A stretch of DNA of 64,000 nt from Oryzias latipes (GCF_002234675.1 NC_019862.2:29784389-29848388); one strand, 5' to 3'. Positions 1-12,696 are shown, numbered from the stretch's first letter. Numbers and translations: made by a program. Notes: generated by a model not told the origin, from the sequence alone.

Positions 1-339
1 AGAACGTATCTGTTGTTGGCACGCCGCGCGTCACGGTGCTGTTGACACGACAACAACGAACACACGGGTCCAATCCCACAAGCTGTTGAAGGAAAGACGA
101 CAGAAGAACTTTTGATCATATTGCAGTCTTACATATTCGTCTAAACTGCCAGGGTAGCTGCCAGTTACCATGGCTGTGTGTTAGCTTACTTGTTTGTGTG
201 TTTTTTGTTTTCTTCTTCTTTCATTGTTTGCCTTCTTTTGGACTTTTTTCTTACATGTGATGAGTGTCGTGGCATTCATGCTGCTCCATTTTGGAGTGTT
301 TCCAAGTTGTCAGGTGTCGATGCTTGGCAACAACAAAAT

Positions 340-635
340 GCCACTGGAGAGCCAAGGAGACTGAGGTCTTTGCAGTGAGTTTAATAACGTGGACTCCTAA
401 TGACGACGTTGTTGCGTCTGCCCTCTTCTACAGCGTGAGCTGCTGGGGGGCAGACACGCTGACAGGAACAGGAAGAGGGTCGACAAACTGGTGCGGAGAT
501 CCGGCTCCATTTCAGGATGACCCCTATAGTCTGACTGTGGTGGAGGGGAGGAGGATGTTACAGAAACTGGAATCCATCATGGACACTCCTCTTCATCATC
601 ATCATCATCCTCTGCATGAGACCGTGGGACACTAA
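340..635 (+). mobile_element. Fragment of a LINE reverse transcriptase ORF (C-terminal end)
   Basis: An open frame here encodes a stretch ending in residues like RRMLQKLESIMDTP followed by a His-rich run and PLHETVG. From memory, fish L2/CR1-type LINE ORF2 proteins end in a similar block (a 'GERRM..KL.SIMD...HPLHDTV' pattern) just after the reverse transcriptase. Only this terminal block is recognisable; no catalytic reverse transcriptase motifs are visible upstream, so the copy is truncated and inactive. The (CAT) run has expanded into a short His-coding tract at about 590-609. Family assignment is by motif memory, not by search. Confidence 0.55.
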
Positions 636-640
636 GCAGC

Positions 641-3600
641 TGCTTCATTCAGAGACCTTAAGCCTTTGACGCTTACATCTATTTCCAGCTAAGAAAAATA
701 AGTCATTTGTGTTTTTTGTTTTGAAGTAGACGCTAAATTTAGGTAACTTTGGAGGTAAAGTGGTTTGATGCAAATTTGCATCAATAGGCCTCAAGGGGTT
801 GCCACCTCGCTGCAGGAAAGAGCGCGTTCTTCCTGTCAGCGATTAGGTTTATTGATTATTTTTAGTGTTATTTATGATCTATCTGATCAGATCAAATGTT
901 TAATACTGTTCTATTCTATTCTAAATATTCAAAATTTTCATAATAAATCTATGTATTTAAGGACAGTAAATCAAATTATGATTTTATGATACTACATATA
1001 TATGTAAAATGTTTCTTTTGGAGCTGGTTTTTCAAAAGTAGCTTGCCTGTCAAAAAGAAAAAGCACGTGCATCCCTGATTTAGACCGTGTTGGTGTTATC
1101 TCCACCATCAATGCATGTGTTGACTTTGCCTGGGCAGTGATGTCGAACAGCAGGCAGATAATGAACTTTCTGGAGTGTGGTGTGTCAGCACTGGCATTCT
1201 GGACTCTGACTCTGCTGTGCTGGTGCCTGAATGTGATGGTGCCCCTCAGTGGCTAAACATCAAAGCAGGATTGCCTGCCTGCAAGTACAAAAAAGAATGC
1301 AAAAGAGGAGAGAAATGTACGAGGAATCATATCTCATTCAACTCAGACAAATGGAAATTGCTCCTATGAACTAAAAGTAAATAGCAGCAACTGTTTTTAG
1401 TCATCCATAGAAACTGAGGAATAATAGCAAAAACCGAATCATGAATTGGATTTTAGTTTTTTCCATAGAAGATACTTTAGTGGTTCTGTAGGACCCTGTC
1501 TCAGTCAACATCAGGCAGGAAGAAAGAAACACTTTAGTGTGTGGCTGTAATAGGATCCTATTAAGACTACAACTACATGACCAGGTAAAGGAAACTGTTC
1601 AGGTAACATGAAGGCTGTTGAGGAAGCCAGAAAATCCAGAAAAAATAAACACCTGCAGCTCTGAGTGGAAAACAATCTGAATTTAAGGTGTCTGGATGAC
1701 CCAGTGTAGAGACAGACAGAGAAAAACTAACATTTATTTAGAAAAATAATAAAAAGATAAAACCAACATGACAAAAAACAAAAAAGTACAGAACCACAAC
1801 ATAAATAATCTGAAAAAGACAAATAAAACCATAAAAACTGAATTCAAACAGAGATCTACTTTCATTGAAAAAAAAAAAGAAATCAGGCATAAAAGGAAAT
1901 CATGTCAGTGATTTGACCTCTCTTTCAGCTCTGATATGCATTCGTTTTCAAATCTATTTGTCTATTTTTTTAATATTTTCTTTATAATTATATATATTAT
2001 TTAAAAGTGTATTTCGGGGCCGTAAATTATGTTGTACAAAAGACCAGTTAAAAACACAATTTAAGTATACTTTAAAATGGGTAAGGAAAGGAATATCGAG
2101 GGATATAAATGTAATTTACGATATTTATGATATTTATATCTTCTATTTGTAATTGAAAAAATACAAGTGTTAAAGGTTTAAAAAGGAAACTGTCACAGTT
2201 ACATGAATAATAAAATCCTAATGGTGAAAAAACACAAAACAAAATAGAAACAATAAAAGAAAAGTTGCTGCTTCAGAGGTTTTTAGACAAAGCTAATCCT
2301 TAAACTTTAATGTCTTTTCCATCCAAAAGGTTTGCAGAGGACATTCCCTTAATTCCACCTTAAGTGCAGAAGATGTTTGAGTTTGTTGGTGGAGTAGATC
2401 TGTCTGCTTTCAGAAGACTTCAGAAGAGCTTTCATTGAGTCTGAGGGGAATCAGAAAAATATGAGGTTGATATTGCATTTATATTTTTCCAAAAAGTTGG
2501 ATTTATAAAAAGAAGGAAAACGAATACTTAAAATATTCTTTAACAGTGCACAGGTGTTATTTTTTATTACTGTTTTTTTTACCCTTTTTTACTTCTGATA
2601 TTTTTGTCTGTTGTTAATTGCTGCCACCCAACAAAAAATAATTGTCTCATTAATTTTAAAAGCCCTGAAAAAATCTGTTCTTGGGTTCTGAAGAGTTCAT
2701 TTGCAAGTTAACGTACCTGTAAGTACAACAACCTGGAAACAAGTAAAAGAGCAAAATGCAAGCCTTGTTTTTCCATAGCTTCCATGCTAATGCAGAGATA
2801 CAAAAAAAATATCTGTTGATGCAAAGACTGGAATTCTTTGTGTTTTTCACGTTTGGAAGTTCAGCTGTGGTGTAATAAAACCACATGGCTGCTGACGACT
2901 GTGAGCGGCTGCGTTACCACTGTTATAAACTCACCCTGCATGTCAGCACTGCACTATATCGCTTAAATGCATAAAGGCAGTTTGCACTATTTATTTGTTT
3001 TAGTCCTTCATCAGATGCATTTAATTTATATTGTTAAAACACAAATGAAATCTGATTAAAATTCTAATTGCTTTAAATTTGAGAAGTTCTCCGCACTCAT
3101 AAGCTAAAAGCCGTTTTACTTCCTGTACTGTTGTGAACAAACTGAACTGGTTTTAACCATTTTCTTGTCGGGCAAATGTGGAATTCATGAAGAGAGACTT
3201 TTATGCCATTCCTTTGATGCTTCAGATGGTCACGAGCTAAAAACCTGAGGGTTTCTGCACGCCACTGACTCATTTCCATCAAGTGCCTGTGAAATGCTGC
3301 CTTATTAGCAAATCAAACAAGTGCCTCAGACATATAGGAAAAGCTATCTCATTATCCAGAAGATGATGTGATAAGATGAGCAAAGAGCCGTCTTAAGAAC
3401 CTTGTTAAATTCTTGTGCGGTTATGTGTTTTCTCTTGGTGCAACAACACAAACTGAAGCCCAGCAAGTGATTAAAGTCCTTGTTGGGATAAGACTCTGGT
3501 GCACAGATTAGCTCAGGGTCAAGAGCTGATGTCTAAATATGTTTTGGATTTACCGAGGGCTATCAACTTTACTTTTCACTCTGTTTCTTTACACAAAAAC

Positions 3601-3706
3601 AGCTAAAAAAATAAATGGAACTGAAGTATAGAAAAGTCTACTTTTGTCCAGAGATAAAAAATATAAGGGAACAGCTTTGTTGTATTTTTAAGAGAGCAGA
3701 CAGACA
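641..3706. other. Gene-free AT-rich stretch
   Basis: No supportable gene. The stretch is AT-rich with many short A and T runs (for example 1730-1880 and 1950-2230). A short open frame at 1175-1366 encodes a Cys/His pattern and is discussed under findings; it is not called as a gene. Confidence 0.5.
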
Positions 3707-3710
3707 TTAA

Positions 3711-4431
3711 AGTCCCACTCCAATCATATTTTGCTCTATTTTCAAAGTGTTTATGGTCATTTGATTATAATGATGCAGTTTATAGTCAAAATCTAAAAAC
3801 CTTTTTCATTTTCTAGGGATGGTGTCCGCATGATTTCCTGATATCCAAGCCCTACTCATGACCAGGTGAGCAGAGTATGTTGGAAAACATGCAGGAAGGC
3901 TGCTCTCAAGACCTGGAGCTGCCCCATAGAACCTAGTTTCGGCAGAACGGCAAAAGTTCATTTGAACTTGAACTCTGAGTTTTGGATGGGAGCATTGACT
4001 TGTAGCAAACCCGGCCCCCCCATTCCTGTCACTCGTAACTTAGAGCTTTCTGTTGACATGCTCTCCCACTAGCTTACAGCCCGTCACACCCCCAGCCTAA
4101 TATTACAAAAATGGTGAGCAACATTGGAGCTATCCAACCGTACAGTTCTGATCCAGATTCCAGCTCAAACCAGGAAAACAAAGACGTTCATGACAGCGGA
4201 TGCATCAGAATGGGGCGGAGCAGGGAGACTTGTGGCCCCGCCCAGAGTATTTTTCTACATCACAAATATGCTTTTTATCATCTGCTGCTGATTCACAACA
4301 ATTTGAACAAAATAAATACTCAGAAGTGCGATTCTGAGCTCAGTTTTTTTATATCTGTCCTCCATCATGAGAAAAATGCCACAAGTACATGTTAGAAAAA
4401 ACAAAAACACCATTGTCATCAGAGAGGGTCT
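3711..4431 (+). mobile_element. TTAA-flanked non-autonomous DNA transposon, family A, copy 1
   Basis: The element begins AGTCCCACTCC and ends GAGAGGGTCT, and is bracketed by TTAA at 3707-3710 and 4432-4435. The ends are imperfect inverted repeats; better-preserved copies elsewhere in the window end GGAGTGGGTCTTTAA or its complement. TTAA target duplications are typical of piggyBac and Kolobok superfamilies. An internal frame (from 4111) encodes an AIQPY...DPDSSS...ENK block that recurs in other copies. No transposase is present. Related copies: 15490-15749 (minus), 16330-16540, 28505-29000, 45983-47243 (minus, interrupted) and 55330-55510. Confidence 0.7.
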
Positions 4432-4435
4432 TTAA

Positions 4436-6477
4436 CTTCCTATAGGAGAACACATCCAAGTTATAAAGCATGTCAAGGGTTTTTGTCAAGCCTTTGAAAA
4501 TTGTCTATTCACAAAACTGAGGCACATTGTGGGAATTGGCTTGTTTGGGGTTGCAGCTGTCCATACAGTAATGAAAACTGGAAAGAGCCTTTTATAGCAT
4601 CAAAAACAAATGTTTACAGGATGTGTTTGCTTTATAACCAACTTTGCCTGCGTTCAGGTTTCATCGTTTATGAGGTTGCGTGTGAGAAAAGAGATTAAAC
4701 ATTAACTAATGCCACAGCTAACAAAGCACTAAATTCCTTTTGACGTCTTCCTCTTATTCTGTTATTTTCTGAAGCCCAGTTCCATTTTGAGCTTTTTTTC
4801 TTTTTTCCTCCCTAAAATCTTCCTAGGTTTGGTTTGCTTTTATGTCTTTAACATATTTCATCTCACAAAGTAAAGCAACACGGGCTTCAAATCATACAAA
4901 GAAACACAAACACAACTGGCTAAGATATGAAGTGTCATATTTCACACCTTATCAGATTCTGGTGCTGATATACCAGCAATCAGTTGCTACTGCAAAATAC
5001 AAGCCAAGCCGGGTTGCTGGTCATCGCTTATCAGCCGTTTACAGTGTCAGTAAACATTAATCTGCACCAGCTTTTCTGTCATCCCCACCATCAGGTGTCA
5101 GAACCAAACACTACGACAGGCTGTGCAGGTGTGGAGGTCTGAGCTGGGAGTCAATGACAGAACAGCGCCCACTGCAGCCGGCTGGGAGGCATTGTTCTGT
5201 CGGCCCCCAGCGAGGGCAGAAATCCTTGTCAGAATGACATTTAGAAGGATTACGTTTTTAAAAATAGAGCTTTCAACAGGAACTCCAACATTTTAAAGAT
5301 GTAAAATTCAAGGCTCATAAAAGCCTTTTGCAGTTTTACAATTGTTCCAACAGCTGATTGACACAAGAGAGGAACAATCATGAAAGAAAGGGAACATTTT
5401 TCTGTCAGGGATGGAACCATTTATGGTCGGTTTCCCTAATCTGAGTCAGAAACAAAGACAGTTTATGACAGAAGTAAATAAAAGCATCTACTTTACAAAA
5501 CGATTTGATCTTTGAGGAGGGGACGCATGAGTTTGTCGACCGAGAATTCAAGGTCAAGGCGAGGTTGGGGGTTCTAGCTTCAACATTGTCAACACTCTCA
5601 AAGCATTCTGGGGCAGGCAGAGGGAAGTTCACTCCGTCAAAACAGGAGCTGGCACCAACATTCGTGCCAAAACCACTTTCACGTTAAAGCATACGGTCCC
5701 TGTGAACATGACACCGGCGCTCGGTTCAGAGCAGCACGCAGCATCAATTCTGTCACGACCCAGGCCATCTGAAATGAATGTTCTCGCCCCCACATCGCTT
5801 GATCCCATTGATCCACCCCTCCGCTCCGACCAGGTTTGGATTTCACTCCTTCCAAACAAAGTTTGTCACACATGAGCCGTCCGGATCAAAGCCTAATACC
5901 TTTATGATTCTTCGCTTTTGACTTCTTATTCAGACTTGCTGCACTTTGTGCAAAATTTGACAGAAATAGGCACTTGTGAAGCAAAAGAGTCAGAAGATCA
6001 AAGAGAGCAGTGGAGGGCACGAGGCACAGAGCTGAGTGGAAGAAATGAAAAACAAGTATTTCTGAGAGTAATAATGAAGGAGTCGAAACACGTGTGCTTG
6101 TTTAAAGTTGGTGTGGGAGGCCGATGGAAGTGTAGCGTGGAGAGAGGGAACAGGGTTTGTGGCTGCTTGTGTTTAGGTTTAGCACTGTCTGATGACAGCT
6201 CGCTGTTTCTGAATTTGGTTATGTGCTGCCCACACGGCTGTTGCAGCAGCACGACTCACCAGTGTCAAAAGGCCGCAGAAACGTATAGAAGTACATGGAA
6301 GAAAGGCTGGTTTGCATGAATGCATGACGTTATGGTACATGAGAAAGAATACCTACAGGGAAATAAGAACACTGATGGCAGATTCAAATGTGCAAAGATG
6401 TTTTTTTTTTTATTTTATTTTTTATTTAAACACTTGACATTTTGTAAATACAAACACCTGATGTTTTTTTTTTTTAA
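4436..6477. other. Gene-free intergenic DNA
   Basis: No gene supported. A short imperfect hairpin with a palindromic loop occurs at 5156-5201 (see findings). Open frames at 5918-6319 and on the opposite strand overlap each other, lack family similarity and look fortuitous. Confidence 0.45.
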
Positions 6478-6481
6478 TTAA

Positions 6482-6860
6482 AGGTTCTCTATCATGCTTT
6501 GTAAAGACTTTTAGAGTAAACTATATCCACATATTTGATAATATATTACCTTTGGCACACTAATGAACAATTTTTTTCCATGAAATATGACTTTATTTCA
6601 CAGCTCATTGTCCTACCCAGAAGTAAGACGACTCGATCTCTGAGGCTCCGCCTTTCTCTCCTTGTGGGTGCCGTCCATTTCATGACATCAAGCCAGAGCC
6701 AGCCACAGCAGCATGTCTGCGCCCACGAAAACATACAATATACGAACTTTTGTAAAGATGAATGTTCATATTGTGCATAGAAAAGCTAATTTAAAAGCTC
6801 AAAAACTTGATTTTGCATGATGTGGGCCTTTTCGTTCTTCTGTACATACAGCATCCTTTC
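6482..6860 (-). repeat. Dispersed repeat family B, copy 1
   Basis: Starts directly after TTAA (6478-6481) with AGGTTCTCTATCATGC. It contains the block 'gaggctccgcctttc ... gtgggtgccgtccatttcatgac' that recurs in reverse complement at 46363-46535. The second copy (46079-46640) begins AGGGTCTATACCATGC after TTAA, so the family seems to be another TTAA-flanked, non-autonomous element with similar ends. The right boundary of this copy is approximate. Confidence 0.6.
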
Positions 6861-6937
6861 ATTTTACTACAAAAATGAGTTGAATTAGATTTCCATCATT
6901 AATACCTGCCTCCTGTCTATGCTAAATGTCTTTTGTC

Positions 6938-7618
6938 TGTCACGTTCAGTTAGCAGTCTCGTAGGCCATCGTCAGAAACACAGGCAGAGTCCCAGGACTT
7001 GGGTTTAGCTCAAAACTTTATTTTCTATTTTCTTCCATTGCCATTTCACAATCATGCCCCAAGCTCTAACCGCTAACCAACAACATTACCCAAAATGGTT
7101 ACAACTGCCACCTTTATAAGATTTCTCCTTTGGGAGCTACCATCCACCCAGGTTCCCACAGATAACCTATTTACACAAAATATTAAAATATGTAAATTCA
7201 AAGTTTCCCCAAACCCATACAAAAATAGAACTCACTAACTGTTCCTAAACCATTTCAATAATTCACTCAAATAATAAAATGACTACTCTAAATCTCCCCT
7301 GTTAACTATACAATGATTTCGGTTCCCTCCCTGGAACCAATACAAGGTTCTTGTACCCTTAGGAGCCTCTTTTGCTGGCAGATCTTTCCTGACACAGAAA
7401 ACAGAGGTAAGTCACCAAAATAAGTCAAGGCATACAAATAGACATGCAGCAGCTGTAAAACCTAAATATTTAAATCTATGTGCTTTCACAGGTGCTCCTG
7501 ACCAGGAAGAACATTTGCTGCTGCTGCTAAACTTTAGCTGCATTCAACTAATAAAAAATCTGTCAGTTAATCACCATCTCTGCCTGTTTCTTTAATGTGA
7601 CAACTGTTCGTTGTGACA
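6938..7618. mobile_element. Possible LTR (solo LTR-like block)
   Basis: The block starts TGTCACGTTC and ends TTCGTTGTGACA, giving short terminal inverted repeats of the TG...CA type seen in LTRs. The interior is non-coding and about 680 bp. No convincing target-site duplication and no adjacent gag-pol sequence were found. This could be coincidence. Confidence 0.3.
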
Positions 7619-7654
7619 TTTTGGTGGACAATCACTGCAAGCTATACTTTATTT

Positions 7655-7740
7655 TTAATGGTAAATGGCGTATACCTGTGTAGCGCCTTTTTTTCTACCT
7701 TCTTTGAAGGTCCAAAGCGCTTTATAGTCACAGTCCCATT
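7655..7740 (+). repeat. Fish interspersed repeat fragment (SINE/LINE-like)
   Basis: The block 'atggtaaatggcgtatacc...tagcgcc...aaggtccaaagcgcttta' matches, from memory, a very common fish repeat consensus. It is cut off at its right end by the hAT-like block that follows. The region at 49530-49770 looks like the downstream half of the same repeat type. Confidence 0.5.
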
Positions 7741-7744
7741 GACC

Positions 7745-8160
7745 CAGAGACGGTTTTACCATTAGGCAAAGGTAGGCGATTGCCTGGGCCCCCGGACATT
7801 CTAGGGTCCCCGAGCTAAACACTTAATGTGAATACTTAACACAAAAAAATGATTACATCCATCATTATTACCTGGCATAAGATTTATGGAGTAAAAGTGT
7901 TTGGTCCTCCCCCATCCTGCTGCAGTAATGGTATATTCCAGTCAGCAGCAAGTCCAGAGACTCCCATGTTAGCGAGCAGAGGCAGCATTGCTACAGACTG
8001 GGCGGTTTCCAGCTCAATGGGGAGGTTTTTTTCTTGACTTTTGCGGGTAAACATGCTTTAGGTGGATGGATATGATTTGGGCAGGTTTAGGATCAGTTCA
8101 GCGGCTTTTAGTTCCTGGTTGAAACACGTTTCAATCAGGGATGTGCGCTTCACCTGTCGT
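7745..8160 (+). mobile_element. hAT-like repeat fragment
   Basis: Begins CAGAGACGGTTTTACCATTA followed by GGCAAAGGTAGGCGATTGCC, resembling the left terminus of a common fish hAT-type non-autonomous element. It lies directly inside the preceding repeat, suggesting nested insertion. I could not find the matching right terminus, so the end coordinate is arbitrary. Confidence 0.35.
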
Positions 8161-9379
8161 TTTCCTCACCTGCTGTCATGGGATGTAAAGCCCACTGATA
8201 ATAAAATAAATGTGTGTTCACACTAACCTGTTCCAAAAATGCAATTTACAAGTTTGATTCTTAACATTTCATTATTTTATCATGTTATATTATTTAATCC
8301 TAATCATTTTTATCCTCAAAAAATAAAAATCTAAAAGGGGCTTATGCATACTTTTATCACTGGGATTCAGCGTTTGCATACAAATAACACATATGCGTTT
8401 ACTTATTTATCCAGTTGTGTCTGCACACAGATTGCCCCCTTCTTCCTCGGTGCATTCCCCACTAAAGGGCAGAATGCAGCAGTCACAAAATTTTGACTTT
8501 GGGAGTTAAACTCACGAAAGCACAGTCAGACCGACTCGCTTGAGTAGAACATTCCTACTGATTGTCAACCACAAATCCAGCATTAAATGGGCTTTGTTGA
8601 TAGAGTCCTCATTGAGGTGTGAAGAGCCATTACCCCAACACAACTCTGTGGAAGCACTTCAAAAAAATATATATATGCATTTATGCCAAAATGTTTACAT
8701 CTTTCTCTCCCCGCCAAAGTAATGTTTCTTAGAAGAATGTCTTCATGAAAGCTGCAACAGGAGAAACTCCAGCAGCTTCAGAGCAGGGAGGAACCACATG
8801 TTAGATCTCTGCCACAATGCCATGGTTAAAAACGGCAACGGAAAGGAAAAGGAGAAATCAGTTTAGTATGTCAACTGATTTCTTCTAAAATGATTACCTC
8901 AACACATCTTTTATGTATAAATAATACGTTGAAAGACGAATAATGTCTAATGATGGTCCAAAACTAAAACATGATAATATAACAAATGAAATAGCCTGAA
9001 ACATTTCAATTAAAAAAATCTAGATTAATTAATATTACAGTTTTTTATTTATTTTATTTATTTATGTATTTGTTAATTTATTTGTTTATTTATCTTCTGT
9101 TATTTTATCTTCATTTTCTTCTCACAGGACTAAAGCCATCCAGAAAGCACCACAAGTTGCAGTTTCTCTGATGTCAACTGGAATAGAGCAATTTCCCATT
9201 GACTCCTAAGTTAAAAGGAAGACTTGAAACAAAAAAAAAACTACAATCATGTACACTCTGGTTTCAGTTGTTTTTTAATCTTTATTGTTATTTATTGTAA
9301 TTATGACAACCGTTTCAGTAGGAGAATTAGTTTTTCCATCCACTTAGATTTGATTAAAGTTTGCGCATTATTCTGCTAG
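8161..9379. other. Gene-free AT-rich DNA
   Basis: No gene recognised. Contains T-rich simple sequence (about 9040-9110) and short poly-A runs. Confidence 0.45.
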
Positions 9380-9399
9380 TTTTGTTCATTTGTTTATTT

Positions 9400-9726
9400 T
9401 TATTGGCACATGAGTGGACCTATGAGTGAGCTGAACTCACTTTCTCCTGCCTAAGTGATTATATTTGGAAGAGTTTCCTCTTTTTTTCCACAAAATCCAC
9501 CTTTTTATTTTTGTTTTTGGAGTTTTTCCTTAGCGTGAAGGAGGGTCTAAGGACAGGGATGGCCAGTTTAGTTTAGCAAGTATAGATTAGAATTTACCTA
9601 TTGAATTGTATGACTTTATGATCCTCATGATTTTATGTTTACTATACAATTGCTGATATGAAGCTTATTGAGATGAGTATTTTAGTGGTTTTGGGCTACA
9701 CAAATAAAATTGAATTGAATTGAATT
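9400..9726 (+). mobile_element. LINE 3' end with GAATT tail
   Basis: The segment holds the 3' untranslated end of a fish L2-like LINE: 'tttttccttagcgtgaaggagggtctaaggacaggga' followed by 'ttttgggctacacaaataaaattgaattgaattgaattgg'. The tandem TGAAT tail marks the 3' terminus. A second copy in reverse orientation is at 10415-10500. The 5' end is truncated and no ORF remains. Confidence 0.65.
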
Positions 9727-9734
9727 GGTTCTCT

Positions 9735-9965
9735 CCCTCCCTCCCTCCTAGCGTTCAAAACAGGAAGTACCAGTGGGCTCCAAGAAGCTAAAATCCAGCT
9801 CGGACCAGTCACTGCTTACCGACTTTGCCTGGCTCCAACATTGCGGTGTCCATACTGCAGAAAAATGGCGACTGAATCGACCTCATTCGGCTGGAGCTGT
9901 AAGTAAACCATTTTCCATGGATGTCGTCACACTGACTCGATCCAGTTCTCATATACAGTCAATTA
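9735..9965 (-). repeat. Dispersed repeat with 'GACTGTATATGAGAACTGG' type terminus
   Basis: The right end (about 9937-9963) has the block tcgatccagttctcatatacagtca, which matches the terminal repeat of the element at 19459-19909. Internal blocks such as 'ggctccaagaagc' and 'ggctccaacattg' also match that element in opposite order. Probably a diverged copy of the same family. Confidence 0.45.
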
Positions 9966-10414
9966 TATATACTAAAAAGGACCCACTTCCATTAAAATTG
10001 AATTAAATATATTTATGGAAACTCATGTCAAGTATTAATGTACACTAATTTTAATATTTACATTATTATGTCACCTGCACAGGTCTGAGAGTATGATGCT
10101 ATCATGTTCAGATGCAGTCTTAAAATGCTGCTACAAAGCAAACTGGGGTACCAGAACACGAGCCAGAAGTCCAAATGGCCGGTCTGTTTCAGAACAACCA
10201 CGCCTTCTGAGGGAGTTTGCAGAAAGCTGTTTGAAGATAGGATATGGACACGTATGCAGCTCTCTTTCACCTTTGCGGTTCTATCAAAGGCAATAAGCAC
10301 CAAACCTCTGGTTTACGTCCTGAAGACAGTGTTTTACTTCAAAAACAAAACTGGAAATAACATAAGGCTTTGTGGACCACAGTGCATGTCATTTGGAAAC
10401 TGCAGCAGACCAAA

Positions 10415-10500
10415 CAATTCAATTCAATTTAATTCAATTTTATTTGTATAGCCCAAAATCACAACAACAGTCATCTCGATGGGCTTCGAAGTAAAACATG
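10415..10500 (-). mobile_element. LINE 3' tail fragment
   Basis: Reverse complement reads ttttgggctatacaaataaaattgaattaaattgaattg, the same 3' tail as at 9680-9726. A heavily 5'-truncated copy of the same LINE family. Confidence 0.6.
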
Positions 10501-10885
10501 AACTCAAAAGGATCACGAATAACACACGGAGAAAAACACGTCACTGAACTTGAACCTGTTTGACCATCTGACCAAAGCACTTACATGATCGATATACATA
10601 TAGGCTATAGGTATCTATTGTACGTATTCATATCTCACTTCTCACTTTAGATCTGCAAACATTTGACATTTTCAACTCTACAATAATAAACTGCTTCTTT
10701 TTTACTAGTATTTGTTAATTTAACATAAAGGAAGGCGGTAACATTAACTATTTTAGAAACTATAAATATTTTTGCATATTTCTGGACAACATCCAGATCG
10801 GTCAACATTTTCAGATGTTGAAGGGGTTTGTAATTTTAACACTAAAATAATAAACCTATTTCTGCTTTAGTCATAGCTGAATAAA

Positions 10886-11445
10886 ATGATTTTTATGATT
10901 ATGAAAATTGTAGATTAACACTGAAGTTATCAAAACTGTGAATTAACACATGAGGAATTGTATACATAACAAAAAAGTGTGAAACAACTGAAAATATGTC
11001 ATATTGTAGGTTCTTTAAAGTAGCCACCTTTTAATTTGATTACTGCTTTGCACACTCTTGGCATTCTCTTGATGAGAGTCAGTAGGACTATCAGCTGTGT
11101 GTCCACCTGACTTTTGCACAACACAACTGATGGTCCCAACCCCATTTATAAGGCAAGAAATCACAGTTATCAAACCTGACAGGGCACACCTGTGAAGTGA
11201 AAAACATTTCAGGTGACTACTAGTGTGCAAAGCAGTAATCAAAGGAAAAAGTGGCTATTATGAAGAACCTACAATATGACATATTTTCAGTGGTTCACAC
11301 TTTTTTGTTATGTATATAATTCCACATGTGTTAATTCACAGTCTTGATGCCTTCAGTGTGAATCTACAATTTTCATAGTTTTGAAAATAAAGAAAATTCT
11401 TTGAATGAGAAGGTCTGTCCAAACCTTTGGTCTGTACTGTATGTA
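10886..11445. mobile_element. Non-autonomous Tc1-like transposon
   Basis: The two ends are inverted copies. The left side has aaaattgtagattaacactgaag and cataacaaaaaagtgtgaaacaac, and the right side has their complements, ending ccaaacctttggtctgtactgtat. The inverted repeats are about 200 bp and include 'gtagccaccttttaatttgattactgctttgcacac' and its partner. From memory this is a Tc1-like terminal repeat widespread in fish. The outermost left end appears lost, and the transposase is deleted, leaving about 0.56 kb. Confidence 0.75.
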
Positions 11446-12688
11446 TGTTTTAAAAAAAAATATATGTCTGCGTGATTTCAGGTTCTTTGCTAGCAAAAGA
11501 TTCCAGCAGTCATTCCAGGAATACGAAGCATCATAATTCTCAAAAAGCAGTGAATCACTTTGTGGCCTCTCAGGAGCCTTTGGCTTCACTGACCAGCTTT
11601 AGCATCTCCTTACACAGCAAACATACGTCCTTACTGAGTTCTTATGTTTGCTCTTCAAAAGTCACCATGCCAGCTGTGGCAGGATAAAAGGTTCTGGAGA
11701 AATAATTCTTCTGTCTCAGAAATATGACCATTTAGACCAAAACTTGACCTTCTGCCCTTTGGTTTCTGCGTCTGCTTTGAGAGTCTTTTAATATCTGCTG
11801 TGTTTTCCTTAGTAAGGCTGTGCATGACGAGACACACTTCGGCTTTCATTGCCTGGTGCCGGTTTTTATTAAGACTCTGGACATTTTATGGACACGAGGA
11901 ATTAATTACGTTGGTTTTAATGCAGACTGTTGTTTTAGGACTAATGCAGCTACTCGATTACAGCAGTCATTTCGGTCTACACCTCGTTCCAAAAGAACAG
12001 AAAGGCCAAAACCTCGAAGTACGGGCTTTGTGTGGAACAACAATGACACAGAAATAGAACTCTTAAGCAGAGCAGCCTTTGGGAAAACAATGAGAAAAAA
12101 GATGAATCAAACCGCTTCCAAAGGAACATCACAGACTTTTCATTATTCTGCACACAAAACTCCTTTTCTCCATGCATAATGTTGGCATGCACTTACAGCC
12201 ATTAACACAAACATAAACACACACACAGCCTGGCGAACATGCTGGCCACCCAGCCAGTGCCCTCTGGGCCCCACCTCTCACCTCGCTCAGAAGCGCCGTA
12301 GCTGAGAAAAACGACACCCTTTACTTCCTTTCCCTCAGTCCCTGGTTTCTCCCGCCTCCGCCTCTCAGTGCTCCCATCCATGTTGTAACAACTCGTAAAG
12401 GAAGCCGACTTTGACCCCATCAGTAAAAGGTTCCCAATCGCCTTTGTTCATCGGCAGTGCGTAGGAGTAGGTTAGGCAAATGCAGCGCTGCTCCTCTGAC
12501 TGCTCTGACATCCTGTTCAAAGTCCTCTTGTAAAAGTCTGAAGTACCGAGGAGGATTTTATGCAAGGAAACAACTGTCTTGTACCGTGTCTCCTCATACT
12601 TTGCTCCTCCTGTGTACATCTGTAAGCCAAAATCCATTTTTATACATTTATTTCAGAATCTCTTGAACTTTAATAGATCAAAACTGTC
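11446..12688. other. Gene-free intergenic DNA
   Basis: No gene supported. Short overlapping open frames on both strands (11472-12420) show no recognisable domain and no splice-consistent neighbours. Confidence 0.45.
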
Positions 12689-12696
12689 ACTTAGAC

